A DNA stretch of 64,000 nucleotides, from the NCBI GenBank assembly GCA_025980765.1, contig JAICXB010000002.1, forward strand, positions 120,758-184,757. The letters are read 5' to 3'. Source of the DNA: Terriglobales bacterium. Lineage in GTDB: Bacteria; Acidobacteriota; Terriglobia; Terriglobales; Acidobacteriaceae. Below the pieces are notes generated by a model. That model searched no databases. It saw only the letters and a program-made list of their open reading frames with translations, and had not been told where the DNA came from. Made by a program: the position numbers and the translations under genes. Shown piece by piece: positions 25,852 to 35,205 of this stretch. Position 1 is the stretch's first letter, and each line of letters starts with the position of its first letter.

Positions 25852-28083
25852 ATGGCGACACTGCGCCAGCAGATCGCGACTAACGTCCTCACCGCTACAA
25901 AGTTTCGTGACCTGCTGAAGACAGTTGGCCAGTACCGGCCGGCTGAAGAACTCGAATTAATTCGCCGCGCGTACGACTTTTCTCTCGAACACCACACCGG
26001 ACAAACGCGCGCCTCGGGCGAACCCTACCTCGTCCATCCCCTCGAAGTCGCTTTGGTATTAGCGGAGATGAAGTTGGATGCCACCGCCATCGCAGCGGGT
26101 CTGCTGCACGATGCGGTGGAAGACACTGAGGCCACGAAGAAAGAAATCGAAGCGCAGTTCGGCCCTTCGATCGCCCACATCGTCGATGGCGTGACCAAGA
26201 TCGCGAAGATCGACCTCGCCAGCCGCGAGGAGCGCCAGGCGGAGAACGTCCGCAAAATGGTGCTGGCCATGGTCGACGATATTCGCGTGGTCCTCATCAA
26301 GCTCGCCGACCGCCTGCACAACATGCGAACTCTCGAGCACCTGCCGGCGGAGCGCCAGCAGCACATCGCTCAGGAGACGCTCGACATCTTTGCACCGCTC
26401 GCCCATCGTCTCGGAATGGGAAAAGTTCGCGGCGAACTCGAAGACCTCGCATTTCAGTACGTCGACTCGATTGGGTACAAGCAAATCAAAGAGCAAGTGG
26501 ACGCGCGGCGTAAACAAGGCGATGCCTTCCTGGAGAAGACGGTCGAATTCATACAGGAAAAGCTCAAAGAAAATGCCGTCGAAGCCCGCGTGGACCATCG
26601 CATCAAGCGCCTTTACAGCATTCATCAGAAGCTGCAGCGACAACGCATCTCCGTGGACCAGGTTTACGACCTGCTCGCCATCCGCATCATCACCAAATCG
26701 GTAAACGACTGCTATACCGCGCTGGGCGCTATCCATGGCATCTGGCGGCCGGTGCCGGGGCGCATCAAGGACTTCATCGCGATGCCGCGGCCGAACCTGT
26801 ATCAGTCGCTGCATACCACGGTCATGGCCGAAGGCGGCATGCAGTTCGAAGTGCAGATTCGCACGGAAGAGATGCACCGCATGGCCGAAGAAGGCATCGC
26901 GGCGCACTGGAAGTACAAAGATGGATTGCCGATCAAAGCTAAGGACGAACAGCGGCTGGCGTGGCTGCGGCAGGTCGTAGAGTGGCAGCGCGATGTTTCC
27001 GATCCTAACGAGTTTCTTTCCACTCTGAAGATCGACCTCTATCCCGAAGAGGTCTACACCTTCACGCCGAAAGGCAAAGTGGTCATCCTCCCGCGAGACG
27101 CCACCTGCATCGACTTCGCTTACACCATCCACACCGAGGTGGGAAACACATGTGTTGGCGCCAAGGTCAACGGCCGCATCGTTCCCCTGCGCTACAAGCT
27201 GCGCAATGGCGACATCGTCGAGATCATTACCCAAACCGGTCACCAGCCCAGCCGCGATTGGCTGAGTTTTGTAAAGTCATCGCGCGCGCGCAACAAAATC
27301 AAGCATTGGCTGCAACTGCATCAACGCGAGCGGGCGATGGAAATTGGCCGCAAGCTTCTGGAGAAGGAGGCGCGCAAGTACAAAGCCGGATTGAAGGATG
27401 TAAAGGCCGCAGCCTACCAGTCGGTCGCGAGCGATTATGGAATCGGTGGAGGCGAAGCCGATCTGCTGGCGGCCATCGGATACGGAAAGTTTTCCGCGCG
27501 CTCGGTTTTGAACAAACTGGTGCCCGGCGTCGTAGACGGGACTGAGCCGGAGTCAGAGGAGGAAGAGAAGCCCGGCACGATCGGCGGAATGATCCGCAGA
27601 GTTTTCGGCGATGACAGCGGATCGCTCAAGGTGCAGGGTCACGACGAGCTGCTGGTTTATCGCGCGCGCTGCTGCAATCCCATTCGCGGTGAGGACATCG
27701 TGGGCTACGTCACCCGCGGCAAAGGCGTCGCCGTACACGCGAAATCCTGCCCGAACGTTACCAATCTTATGTACGAGCCTGATCGCCGCATCACTGTCAC
27801 TTGGGCACGGCCCAGCGCGGCGGTTTCCGGTCCGGCGAAGGCGACATATCCAGTAAAGCTGACGGTCATCTGCGACGACCGCGCCGGCATGCTTAAGCAA
27901 GTGACCGCGATCATCAGCGACGACAATACCAACATCCGTCACATGGACGTGCGCACCGGGGACAGCCGCGCCTCCATCGACATCACCATCGATATCGAAG
28001 ACGTGAAGCACCTTGAGCGCATCGTCTCCGGAATCCGCAAGATTCCGGGAATCATCGATGTGCAACGGCTGAAAAAGCTGTAG
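25852..28083 (+). CDS. rel: Bifunctional (p)ppGpp synthetase/hydrolase (Rel/SpoT)
   Basis: This long RelA/SpoT homologue of 743 aa makes and degrades the stringent-response alarmone. The N-terminal hydrolase domain has an intact HD motif (LLHDAVEDT) and KLADRLHNMRTL. The synthetase domain has GRIKDFIAMPRPNLYQSLHT. A TGS domain (EEVYTFTPKGKVVILPRDAT) and a C-terminal ACT domain (VICDDRAGMLKQVTAIISDD) follow. Because both catalytic motifs look intact I call it bifunctional. It stands between a repeat and a decayed DUF1990 gene. Confidence 0.94.
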   Translation: MATLRQQIATNVLTATKFRDLLKTVGQYRPAEELELIRRAYDFSLEHHTGQTRASGEPYLVHPLEVALVLAEMKLDATAIAAGLLHDAVEDTEATKKEIEAQFGPSIAHIVDGVTKIAKIDLASREERQAENVRKMVLAMVDDIRVVLIKLADRLHNMRTLEHLPAERQQHIAQETLDIFAPLAHRLGMGKVRGELEDLAFQYVDSIGYKQIKEQVDARRKQGDAFLEKTVEFIQEKLKENAVEARVDHRIKRLYSIHQKLQRQRISVDQVYDLLAIRIITKSVNDCYTALGAIHGIWRPVPGRIKDFIAMPRPNLYQSLHTTVMAEGGMQFEVQIRTEEMHRMAEEGIAAHWKYKDGLPIKAKDEQRLAWLRQVVEWQRDVSDPNEFLSTLKIDLYPEEVYTFTPKGKVVILPRDATCIDFAYTIHTEVGNTCVGAKVNGRIVPLRYKLRNGDIVEIITQTGHQPSRDWLSFVKSSRARNKIKHWLQLHQRERAMEIGRKLLEKEARKYKAGLKDVKAAAYQSVASDYGIGGGEADLLAAIGYGKFSARSVLNKLVPGVVDGTEPESEEEEKPGTIGGMIRRVFGDDSGSLKVQGHDELLVYRARCCNPIRGEDIVGYVTRGKGVAVHAKSCPNVTNLMYEPDRRITVTWARPSAAVSGPAKATYPVKLTVICDDRAGMLKQVTAIISDDNTNIRHMDVRTGDSRASIDITIDIEDVKHLERIVSGIRKIPGIIDVQRLKKL

Positions 28084-28087
28084 AAGA

Positions 28088-28671
28088 ATGTTCCTACTTC
28101 GCAAGCCTTCATCATCTGACATCCAGATTTTCCTGAAGCAACAGACAGCCTCAGATTTCTCGTACCCCGATGTAGGCGCAACGCGTTCCTCCACTGTGCC
28201 GAGCGGGTACATTGGCGATCACAATCGGATGCTCTTGGACAAAGGAGCAGAGTCTTGGGACCGCTCCGTAGAGGCTATTAAGAGCTGGAGTATGTTCGAA
28301 ATAAGCTGGTGGAACTGTGCTGGCCCAACGCATCAATCTCTGTTGAGTCTACGGTCGCTGTTCTAGTGCACCATTTCGGCTTCTACTCCTTAAATCCGAC
28401 TCGCACTGTGTATGTGATTGATGAAGTTACAGAAAAAATCAGGAGGTTCGGGTTTGCATATGGCACGTTGCCGGAACACAGCGAAAGCGGAGAGGAACGC
28501 TTTTCCGTCGAATGGGATTTAGTCAATGATTCAGTTTGGTACGACATCTTTGCTTTTTCGCGCCCGAGAGCGTTACTCGCAAGAGCCGCATCGCCTTTAT
28601 CCAGAAAGCTTCAGAAAAGATTCGCACGTGACTCCCAGTTGGCCATGGTCAATCGAGTGAGGAGAAGTTGA
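28088..28671 (+). pseudogene. DUF1990-family gene with a one-base frameshift
   Basis: ORF 28088-28366 carries the N-terminal half of a DUF1990 protein (FSYPDVGATRSS...GYIGDHNRMLL...SWSMFEISW) and ORF 28309-28671 the C-terminal half (ELCWPNASI...FGFAYGTLPEHSESGEERF...AFSRPRALLARAASPL). The join falls at AGCTGGTGGAACTG near 28305-28315. One extra G (AGCTGGGTGGAACTG) would restore a continuous SWVELCWP reading. So this is a single-base deletion in a G run, or a sequencing error. The function of DUF1990 is unknown. Confidence 0.8.
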
Positions 28672-28691
28672 ACTGCTAAACTTTTTGATAC

Positions 28692-31433
28692 TTGTCTGCG
28701 AAGCCTCAACCCGAAGCCAAAGCGCGCATTTTCCTGATTGACGCGATGTCTTTCATTTTCCGCGCGTACCATGCCATGCAACGGCAACGCCCGATGTCCA
28801 CACGCACGGGAGTGCCCACCGCCGCCACCTTTGTCTTCGTCAACCTGCTCAACAAGCTGCGGGCGGATTTTTCTCCGCAATACCTGGCGGCGGTCTTCGA
28901 TGTAGCTGCGCCGACATTTCGCGATGAGCAAGCCCGGCAGATTTCGTCAGTCAAGAAATTCGATATCAAGACGCAAACTTTCCAGGAGGTCGCCTACGGC
29001 GGCTACAAGGCCAACCGTGTCGAGATGCCGCACGATTTGGCGCAGCAGCTTCCCTACATTCGTCGCGCCCTGGAAGCATATCGCATTCCTATTCTGGAAC
29101 AGCCAGGCTTTGAGGCCGATGATGTAATCGGAACGCTTGCGCATCAGGCTGTCGCTGCCGGTTATCCCGTGTACGTGGTCTCCAGCGATAAAGACATGTT
29201 GCAACTCGTTGGCCCGGAGATCTGCGTTCTGAATCCGACCAAGGACAACCTGATATGTGATGCCGCCAAGGTCGAAGAAATTCTCGGCGTCGCCCCGGAG
29301 CAGGTGATCGATGTAATGGCCCTGCGCGGAGATTCGATCGACAATATTCCCGGCGCTCCCGGAATTGGCGACAAAGGATCGGTCGAGCTCATCCGGCGCT
29401 TCGGTTCCGTGGAGAATGCGCTTGACCATGCCGACGAAGTCGAACGCAAGACCTACCGCGAGTCGCTGTTGAACAATCGCGACGTGATCTTGCGCAGCAA
29501 GGAGCTAGTCACCATTGACGTGAATGTGCCCGTACATTTGAACGTCGATGCCATGCGTGCTGGCGATCCAGACTATGAAGCTTGCCGCGCGCTGTTCAAC
29601 GAACTTGAATTCACAACGCTGCTCAAAGATTTTGTACGCACCACCGAAGCCGCGGATGTCGAGTACGGTGAGTTCACAACGGAGCAGTGGGCGAGAGTGC
29701 AGAGATTGGCGAAAGAGCGCGGCGTGGCGATAGCCATCTGCGCGCCGGCCGCTTCCCCTGTGGGAGGCGAAGAGAAAGACAACGAACCTGACCTGCCGTT
29801 ATTGGATCTCAAGCAGCGCGGTTGCGACCCGTTGGAGATGGCAATATCGGCGGAGGAGAACAAGGCGTTCAGCCTCCGAATCGCAGAGAACGCCAGCGGC
29901 ATTGCTCGCGAGCTTACAGAGATGCTCCGCGATCCCAACATTCCCAAATCAGTCCACGATTACAAGAGCGCGCTGCGCCTGCTGGAAGATCGTGCTGCGC
30001 CAAACGGCTTCCCTCCGATCGCCGGAGTCCGGGATGATTCCATGCTCTTCTCGTATCTGCTGAATCCCACCTACAGCGCTCACACTCTGCCGGAAGTCGC
30101 ATTGCGGCGCTTCAATCTTCAGCTCGCCGGCACCGCTCCAGAAGCTGCGGATGTAACCCTGCGCCTTGCTCGGGCGTTACGCAAAGAAGTGGAAGACGAA
30201 CCTGGACTGATCAATGTGTATGACACGATCGATCTGCCGCTGGTTCCGGTGCTGGCGCGCATGGAGTCGGCGGGAGTAAAGATCGATAGCGCGGCATTGG
30301 TCCGCATGGCTGTCGATCTAGAAAAACAGTGCGATGCGCGAGCGCGAGAGATTCACTCGCTCGCCGGCATGGAATTCAACGTCAACTCCCCCAAACAGCT
30401 TGGCGACGTGCTCTTCAACAAACTGGGCTTGCCCAAACCGGTCAAATATGGAAAAGGAAAGACCATCTCGACGGCAGTCGATGTGCTCGAAGAACTTGCC
30501 GCTGAGCACGAAGTCGCGCGCAAGGTGCTCGACTTCCGCCAGCTTTCAAAGCTGAAGTCCACGTATGTGGATTCGTTGCCATCGCTGGTCGATGCGCGTA
30601 CTGGCCGCGTGCATACGACCTTTAATCCGGTGGGGACCGCTACTGGACGGCTGTCTTCCACCAACCCCAACCTGCAGAACATTCCCATTCGTACCGAATT
30701 GGGACGAGAGATTCGCTCCGCGTTTATCGCAGACCCAGGCAACGTGCTGCTCTCGGCTGACTACTCTCAGATTGAGCTGCGCCTGCTCGCGCATTTTTCG
30801 GAAGACCCGTTGCTGGTCGAAGCTTTTCGCCGCGAGGATGACATCCATCGCCTTACGGCCAGCGAGGTATTCGGTGTTCCGCCCATGATGATCACCGACG
30901 AGCATCGCAGCCGCGCTAAGGCGGTGAACTTCGGCATTGTTTATGGAATCTCGCCATTCGGACTTGCCGCCCAACTGGGTATCGACCAAAAAGAAGCGAA
31001 GAAGTACATCGAGACCTATTTTGAACGATATAAAGGTGTGCGCGCTTATATCGATCGTGTGCTGGAAGAGACACGGCGCGAACAGCGCGTGCGCACGCTC
31101 TTTGGCCGCATCCGCCCCATTCCCGATATCAACAGCAGGAACGCCAATATGCGCGGCTTCGCCGAGAGGACGGCGGTCAATACTCCGCTTCAGGGAACGG
31201 CCGCAGATGTAATCAAGCTGGCCATGATCAGCATCGACCAGGAGCTTAGCCGGCGCAAGCTGCGCACCCGCATGACACTGCAGGTGCACGATGAACTCGT
31301 CTTCGAGGTTCCGGATAGTGAGGTCGAAGAGATGAAAACACTAGTTTGCGAGCACATGCAGAACGTTTATCCCTTCAAAGTGCCCTTGCTGGTCGATGTA
31401 GGCGTTGGGCAGAATTGGCGGGACTTGAAATGA
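28692..31433 (+). CDS. polA: DNA polymerase I, probably without proofreading
   Basis: The 913-aa protein is used in repair and Okazaki-fragment processing. The 5'-3' exonuclease domain (1-about 300) has FLIDAMSFIFRAYHAM and FEADDVIGTLA...VVSSDKDMLQLV. The middle domain (about 320-520) is recognisable by position but has no DxE exonuclease motif, so 3'-5' proofreading is probably lost, as in Taq. The polymerase domain has motif A DYSQIELRLLAHFS, motif B RSRAKAVNFGIVYG and motif C QVHDELVFEVP. The start is TTG 28692; the conserved FLIDA excludes the internal ATG at 28746. Confidence 0.93.
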   Translation: MSAKPQPEAKARIFLIDAMSFIFRAYHAMQRQRPMSTRTGVPTAATFVFVNLLNKLRADFSPQYLAAVFDVAAPTFRDEQARQISSVKKFDIKTQTFQEVAYGGYKANRVEMPHDLAQQLPYIRRALEAYRIPILEQPGFEADDVIGTLAHQAVAAGYPVYVVSSDKDMLQLVGPEICVLNPTKDNLICDAAKVEEILGVAPEQVIDVMALRGDSIDNIPGAPGIGDKGSVELIRRFGSVENALDHADEVERKTYRESLLNNRDVILRSKELVTIDVNVPVHLNVDAMRAGDPDYEACRALFNELEFTTLLKDFVRTTEAADVEYGEFTTEQWARVQRLAKERGVAIAICAPAASPVGGEEKDNEPDLPLLDLKQRGCDPLEMAISAEENKAFSLRIAENASGIARELTEMLRDPNIPKSVHDYKSALRLLEDRAAPNGFPPIAGVRDDSMLFSYLLNPTYSAHTLPEVALRRFNLQLAGTAPEAADVTLRLARALRKEVEDEPGLINVYDTIDLPLVPVLARMESAGVKIDSAALVRMAVDLEKQCDARAREIHSLAGMEFNVNSPKQLGDVLFNKLGLPKPVKYGKGKTISTAVDVLEELAAEHEVARKVLDFRQLSKLKSTYVDSLPSLVDARTGRVHTTFNPVGTATGRLSSTNPNLQNIPIRTELGREIRSAFIADPGNVLLSADYSQIELRLLAHFSEDPLLVEAFRREDDIHRLTASEVFGVPPMMITDEHRSRAKAVNFGIVYGISPFGLAAQLGIDQKEAKKYIETYFERYKGVRAYIDRVLEETRREQRVRTLFGRIRPIPDINSRNANMRGFAERTAVNTPLQGTAADVIKLAMISIDQELSRRKLRTRMTLQVHDELVFEVPDSEVEEMKTLVCEHMQNVYPFKVPLLVDVGVGQNWRDLK

Positions 31434-31479
31434 ACATCTCTCGTCGCCGTTCCAATCCTTCCTTCCGCATCTGGGGTGA

Positions 31480-32763
31480 TCACTTTCCAAACGGATTTTC
31501 CAGCGATGGACTTTGCGGCGTGAACAGTTCCGCGCCGTCTGCAGTGATGTGCATATCGTCTTCGAGGCGGACCCCGAACTCGCCGCGAATATAGATTCCC
31601 GGCTCGTCACTGAAGGTCATATTGGGCTGCAGAGCGATGGAGTCGCCGCGCACCAGATAGGGCCACTCGTGTCCATCCATGCCAATGCCGTGTCCCAGGC
31701 GATGGGTGAAGTACTTGTAGTCGGGACCGTAGCCGGCATTCGTAATCACGGAACGAGCGGCCGCGTCGACCGTCTGCGCTTCCACTCCTGGACGGGCCTG
31801 CTTGAGCGCTGCGCTTTGCGCCTGGTAAACGATATCGAAAACCTTGCGCATCTTGTCAGTGGGTTTGCCCAAAACGAAGGTGCGGCTGATGTCCGACTGA
31901 TAGCCCTCGACGGTGCAGCCGTCATCGATCAGCACAATTGTGCCCTCGCGAATTACCTGTGGCTTGGCCGAACCGTGCGGCAAGGCTGACGATTCGCCCA
32001 CGTTTACGCTGGCGTTTCCGCGGAAGCCGAGGCGCTCATAAGCCGCGGCAATGAGCTTGGCGAAGTCATACTGGGTCATGCCGGCGTGAAGAGCGCGATA
32101 TACCGCGTCATAAGCCTGTAGAGTCACATGGGAAGCGAGTCGCATAAGTTCGATCTCATGCGGACTCTTGATCATGCGGCAACCGGCGGTCACCGGCGTC
32201 GCGCTCACCAGCGTCATGCTGGGCGCGGCCTTCGCTACCCCGTCGCTGAAGACGAATGTTGTCCTCTCCTCGATCCCAAGCCGTCCCGTGGCGATTCCAC
32301 GATCTTTGAGGCCTTCGGCGACGAGCTTGTACGGATCCTCATCTTCCTGCCACGTGCGCACGTCGGCTTTGTTTCCACCCGGACCGCTGGCGATCTGCTC
32401 GCGCGCGCGGTCCTCCTCAAATGCCGGACAAACATAGAACGGCTCGCCTTTTGCCGGGACGATTGCGGCAAACAGTCGCTCGCTGTTCCACCAGCGAATG
32501 TTGGTGAAGTACTGCAGCGAAGTGCCGCCGATCATGAAAATTGCATCCAGCTTGTTGTCATGCATAAGCTGGCGCGCGCGTTCAAGGCGCTGCCGACGTT
32601 CGTCGACGGTGATTGGGCGAGCTTCATCTTTGCGCGATTTGAGTTGCGCGATGGATGGCGGTAGAGAAGTCTCATTACTCTGCTGTGACTGGACTTCGGC
32701 CGAGGTGAGAACCGTACCGGCGGCAAGTCCCGCAAGCTTGGTGAAATCGCGTCGTGTGATCAT
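31480..32763 (-). CDS. Tat-exported M24 family Xaa-Pro-type peptidase
   Basis: The start is placed at ATG 32763 (MITRRDFTKLAGLAAGTVL), which gives a Tat signal peptide and 427 aa; the track's upstream extension encodes no signal. The pita-bread metallopeptidase domain shows the metal ligands in LIDDGCTVEGYQSDISRTF (two Asp), GHGIGMDGHEWP (His), DEPGIYI (Glu) and RLEDDMHI (Glu). Such enzymes cleave Xaa-Pro bonds, though the exact specificity is unknown. The ATG lies 2 nt after the stop of the M28 peptidase gene, so translation is probably coupled. Confidence 0.88.
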   Translation of the reverse strand: MITRRDFTKLAGLAAGTVLTSAEVQSQQSNETSLPPSIAQLKSRKDEARPITVDERRQRLERARQLMHDNKLDAIFMIGGTSLQYFTNIRWWNSERLFAAIVPAKGEPFYVCPAFEEDRAREQIASGPGGNKADVRTWQEDEDPYKLVAEGLKDRGIATGRLGIEERTTFVFSDGVAKAAPSMTLVSATPVTAGCRMIKSPHEIELMRLASHVTLQAYDAVYRALHAGMTQYDFAKLIAAAYERLGFRGNASVNVGESSALPHGSAKPQVIREGTIVLIDDGCTVEGYQSDISRTFVLGKPTDKMRKVFDIVYQAQSAALKQARPGVEAQTVDAAARSVITNAGYGPDYKYFTHRLGHGIGMDGHEWPYLVRGDSIALQPNMTFSDEPGIYIRGEFGVRLEDDMHITADGAELFTPQSPSLENPFGK

Positions 32764-32765
32764 GG

Positions 32766-32842
32766 TCAGTAGCGCCCGCGGTCGCGGGTGGGTGAGGCCG
32801 ATTTTACCCATCCGCTACCGCGGGTGGTACTGATCGACCTCT
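32766..32842. repeat. Pair of inverted CCGCTACCGCGGG REP palindromes
   Basis: Two inverted copies of a palindrome face each other: TCAGTAGCGCCCGCGGTCGC from 32766 and CCGCTACCGCGGGTGGTACT from 32811. A close copy (CCGCTACCGCGGGCGGTACT) is at 59194-59216. The element encodes the last residues and the stop of the M28 peptidase. Confidence 0.85.
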
Positions 32843-35054
32843 GAGAGGTTTCCTTTCCTCCATAGTTTTCCAGCACGCCGGCCGCGCGGTTCAGCGCGTC
32901 CGTCAACACAGCTAGCTGCGCTCCCGTTCGCTGTACGTCATTGGCGTCAATGGCCTCGTTTACTCCGGGGATCACGACCGCTGCGTACCCGGTGTATTCA
33001 CCGGGAGCATAGATCGCGTGCCGGAACCAGGGACGGTCCGGTAGTCCCTGCTGGATCAGCAATGCGCGCTCCGCGGCCGAGAGCGCGTGATTGACGAGTC
33101 CCAGATTGGTATTGGAGTTTCTCTGCGCCTGCCTGATCTCCGCCCCAGCCTTCTCGAAACGTTGCGCCGCCGCCATTGCGTCATTGAAGGACGGAGACTG
33201 CGCCGCGAATGTCTGCCGCGCCTTGGCTTGTGCGGCCTGCACATAGGCAAGAATTTCTTTTCCGTAGAGTTCGTAATCTTCGGGCAGGTAGTCGGCCTGT
33301 GCCATATGCAGCAACTCGACCCCGAAGGCGCGGGCCATCTGCTGCTCGTATTTGAAATCCGGATCGGCGAACTTGGTAAACCAGGCGAAGTTGTCGAAAA
33401 CCGAGTGATACACGCCGAAAGGCCCGCCGGACCCAATGTCAGTCGATGGCACTCCCAGATGTTGGATGAATACCGAGTAATCCGAGCCGCTGCCCAAGTC
33501 GCCTACCTCGACGTCGTTCTCCACCTTGGCTGCCGGAGGCCGGTTCTGGGATCCTCCCAAATCGGGAGAAACCGATCGTGCGCGCTCCTTCTCCTTAGCA
33601 TCCTTCCAGGCATCATAGAGGGTCCCGCCGGTTGCGCTGGGAACTTCCTTCGCTACGTCGCGCACGAACTGCTTCAGCGTCGGCACCGCGCTCGCGCCGA
33701 AGTTCGGGCCCGCCACCCCGACATCCATATTGAAGTAGGCGACGGCATTTTCGAGTGCCTGCGCGTTCTGCTCACCCCATTCGGTTGAGCCGATCATTCC
33801 TTCTTCTTCCGCGTCCCAACTGCAAACCACGATGGTGCGCCGCGGCTTCCATCCGGATTTCAACAGCGCACCCAAGCCATGCACAGATTCCAGCATGGCC
33901 GCGGTGCCGCTATTGGGATCGACTGCTCCGTACACCCAGGCATCGCGGTGATTGCCGCCAATCACCCATGCGTCGGGAAATTCACTGCCTCGGATCATGC
34001 CGACCACATCCCAAATTGTCTTGTACGGTTGCGTCATCTTCACATGCATTTTCAGCCGTACTGGCCCGGGTCCCACGTGATACGTGAACGGCAGAGCGCC
34101 CTGCCACTCGCGCGGCGATTCCGGTCCACCCAGGTTCTGCATGATCGGCAATGCATCTGCGTAGGAGAGAGGCAATGTCGGAACTTTCGGCAGATCGACC
34201 GCCGCTGCCGGAGAGGTTCGCTGGCTTTGCGGCAGATCGGGCGAGGAGGCGATGCCGGGGGTTGTGGGATCTCCCGCATACTTGAAGGTGTAATCGACTG
34301 AGCCTCGTTGTATTCCGGTTGCAGGTCGAAACGGGCCAACAGGATAAGTATCGCCACGATAATAGCCGTCATCGATTGGATCGGAATAGATGACCACCCC
34401 GAGCGCTCCGTGCTGCTGCGCGACATAACTCTTCACACCGCGATAGTTGCCACCGTATCGGGCAAGCACGATCTTGCCGCGAACATCGATCTTCAGTTCC
34501 TCAAGCTTTTTGTAATCCTCCGGACGACCGTAGTTGACATACACCACGTCTGCTTCCGCATCGCCCGATGGAGAGTATGCGTTGAAGGCCGGCAGCACGC
34601 GGGGGTCGTCCTGATAAGGATCGCCGTCCACTCGTTCGCGTCCAGGTCCGTGCATTTTGACATTCGCCGGTGCGGTGATATCGACGCTGGCTTCCTCCGG
34701 AAAAGACAGCAGGACTTTGTACTCGACGATCTGCGTCTCCAGTCCCGCCTCGCGAAACTTCTGCGCAACGTAATCCGCGGTGGCCTTATCTTCCGGAGAT
34801 CCGGCCACGTGCGGGGCTTGCGTCAGAATGCGCAAGTGCTCCCGCGCCAGTTGTGGGTCAGGGACGGCGTTGAATTTGCGGTCAAGCTCGGCTTGTCGAG
34901 AGAAATCGCGAAACCCAAATATCTGGCTTCCCGATTCAGCGACGGCAGGCTGAGATTGCTTGCTGAAACCGGTGAGCAGGAGAACGGAACAAACCAGCGC
35001 GCAACCCGCGCGAAAATGAAGAGATGACAATGCGGCGCTCCCAAATAGAAACAT
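32766..35054 (-). CDS. Exported M28 peptidase, glutamate carboxypeptidase II-like
   Basis: The 762-aa protein resembles NAALADase/GCPII. It has a signal segment (LVCSVLLLTGFSKQ), then a PA domain (GKIVLARYGGNYRGVKSYVAQQ), then an M28 zinc domain with all ligands in GGNHRDAWVYGAVDPNSG, WDAEEEGMIGS and GVYHSVFDN, and a C-terminal transferrin-receptor-like dimerisation domain. It would trim peptides in the periplasm together with the coupled M24 peptidase. The C-terminal tail (GSGWVKSASPTRDRGRY) and stop are encoded by an inserted REP pair, so the original C-terminus was probably different. Confidence 0.9.
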   Translation of the reverse strand: MFLFGSAALSSLHFRAGCALVCSVLLLTGFSKQSQPAVAESGSQIFGFRDFSRQAELDRKFNAVPDPQLAREHLRILTQAPHVAGSPEDKATADYVAQKFREAGLETQIVEYKVLLSFPEEASVDITAPANVKMHGPGRERVDGDPYQDDPRVLPAFNAYSPSGDAEADVVYVNYGRPEDYKKLEELKIDVRGKIVLARYGGNYRGVKSYVAQQHGALGVVIYSDPIDDGYYRGDTYPVGPFRPATGIQRGSVDYTFKYAGDPTTPGIASSPDLPQSQRTSPAAAVDLPKVPTLPLSYADALPIMQNLGGPESPREWQGALPFTYHVGPGPVRLKMHVKMTQPYKTIWDVVGMIRGSEFPDAWVIGGNHRDAWVYGAVDPNSGTAAMLESVHGLGALLKSGWKPRRTIVVCSWDAEEEGMIGSTEWGEQNAQALENAVAYFNMDVGVAGPNFGASAVPTLKQFVRDVAKEVPSATGGTLYDAWKDAKEKERARSVSPDLGGSQNRPPAAKVENDVEVGDLGSGSDYSVFIQHLGVPSTDIGSGGPFGVYHSVFDNFAWFTKFADPDFKYEQQMARAFGVELLHMAQADYLPEDYELYGKEILAYVQAAQAKARQTFAAQSPSFNDAMAAAQRFEKAGAEIRQAQRNSNTNLGLVNHALSAAERALLIQQGLPDRPWFRHAIYAPGEYTGYAAVVIPGVNEAIDANDVQRTGAQLAVLTDALNRAAGVLENYGGKETSQRSISTTRGSGWVKSASPTRDRGRY

Positions 35055-35086
35055 ATGAGCTTATCATCGAGAAACTGCATTGAGTA

Positions 35087-35177
35087 ATTGTGTAATTTCG
35101 TAATCGGGTAATTGAAAATCGGCATTGCCACCCTGCATCCAAATTACGAAATTACCCGATTACGAAATTACCCAATT
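35087..35177. repeat. Facing arrays of ATTACGAA/ATTACCCG octamers (copy 3)
   Basis: The left arm (35087-35115) is GTGTAATTTCGTAATCGGGT and the right arm (35140-35177) ATTACGAAATTACCCGATTA with further units. It sits between the divergent M28 peptidase and ccmC genes, close to both starts, so any promoter for either must lie in or beside it. Confidence 0.88.
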
Positions 35178-35205
35178 CTTCGGCCCTGCGGTACACTTCG
35201 CAATC

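Noticed and set aside
26059-27243. 394-aa minus-strand ORF
   Set aside because: It is a shadow of the rel/spoT gene, caused by biased codon use.
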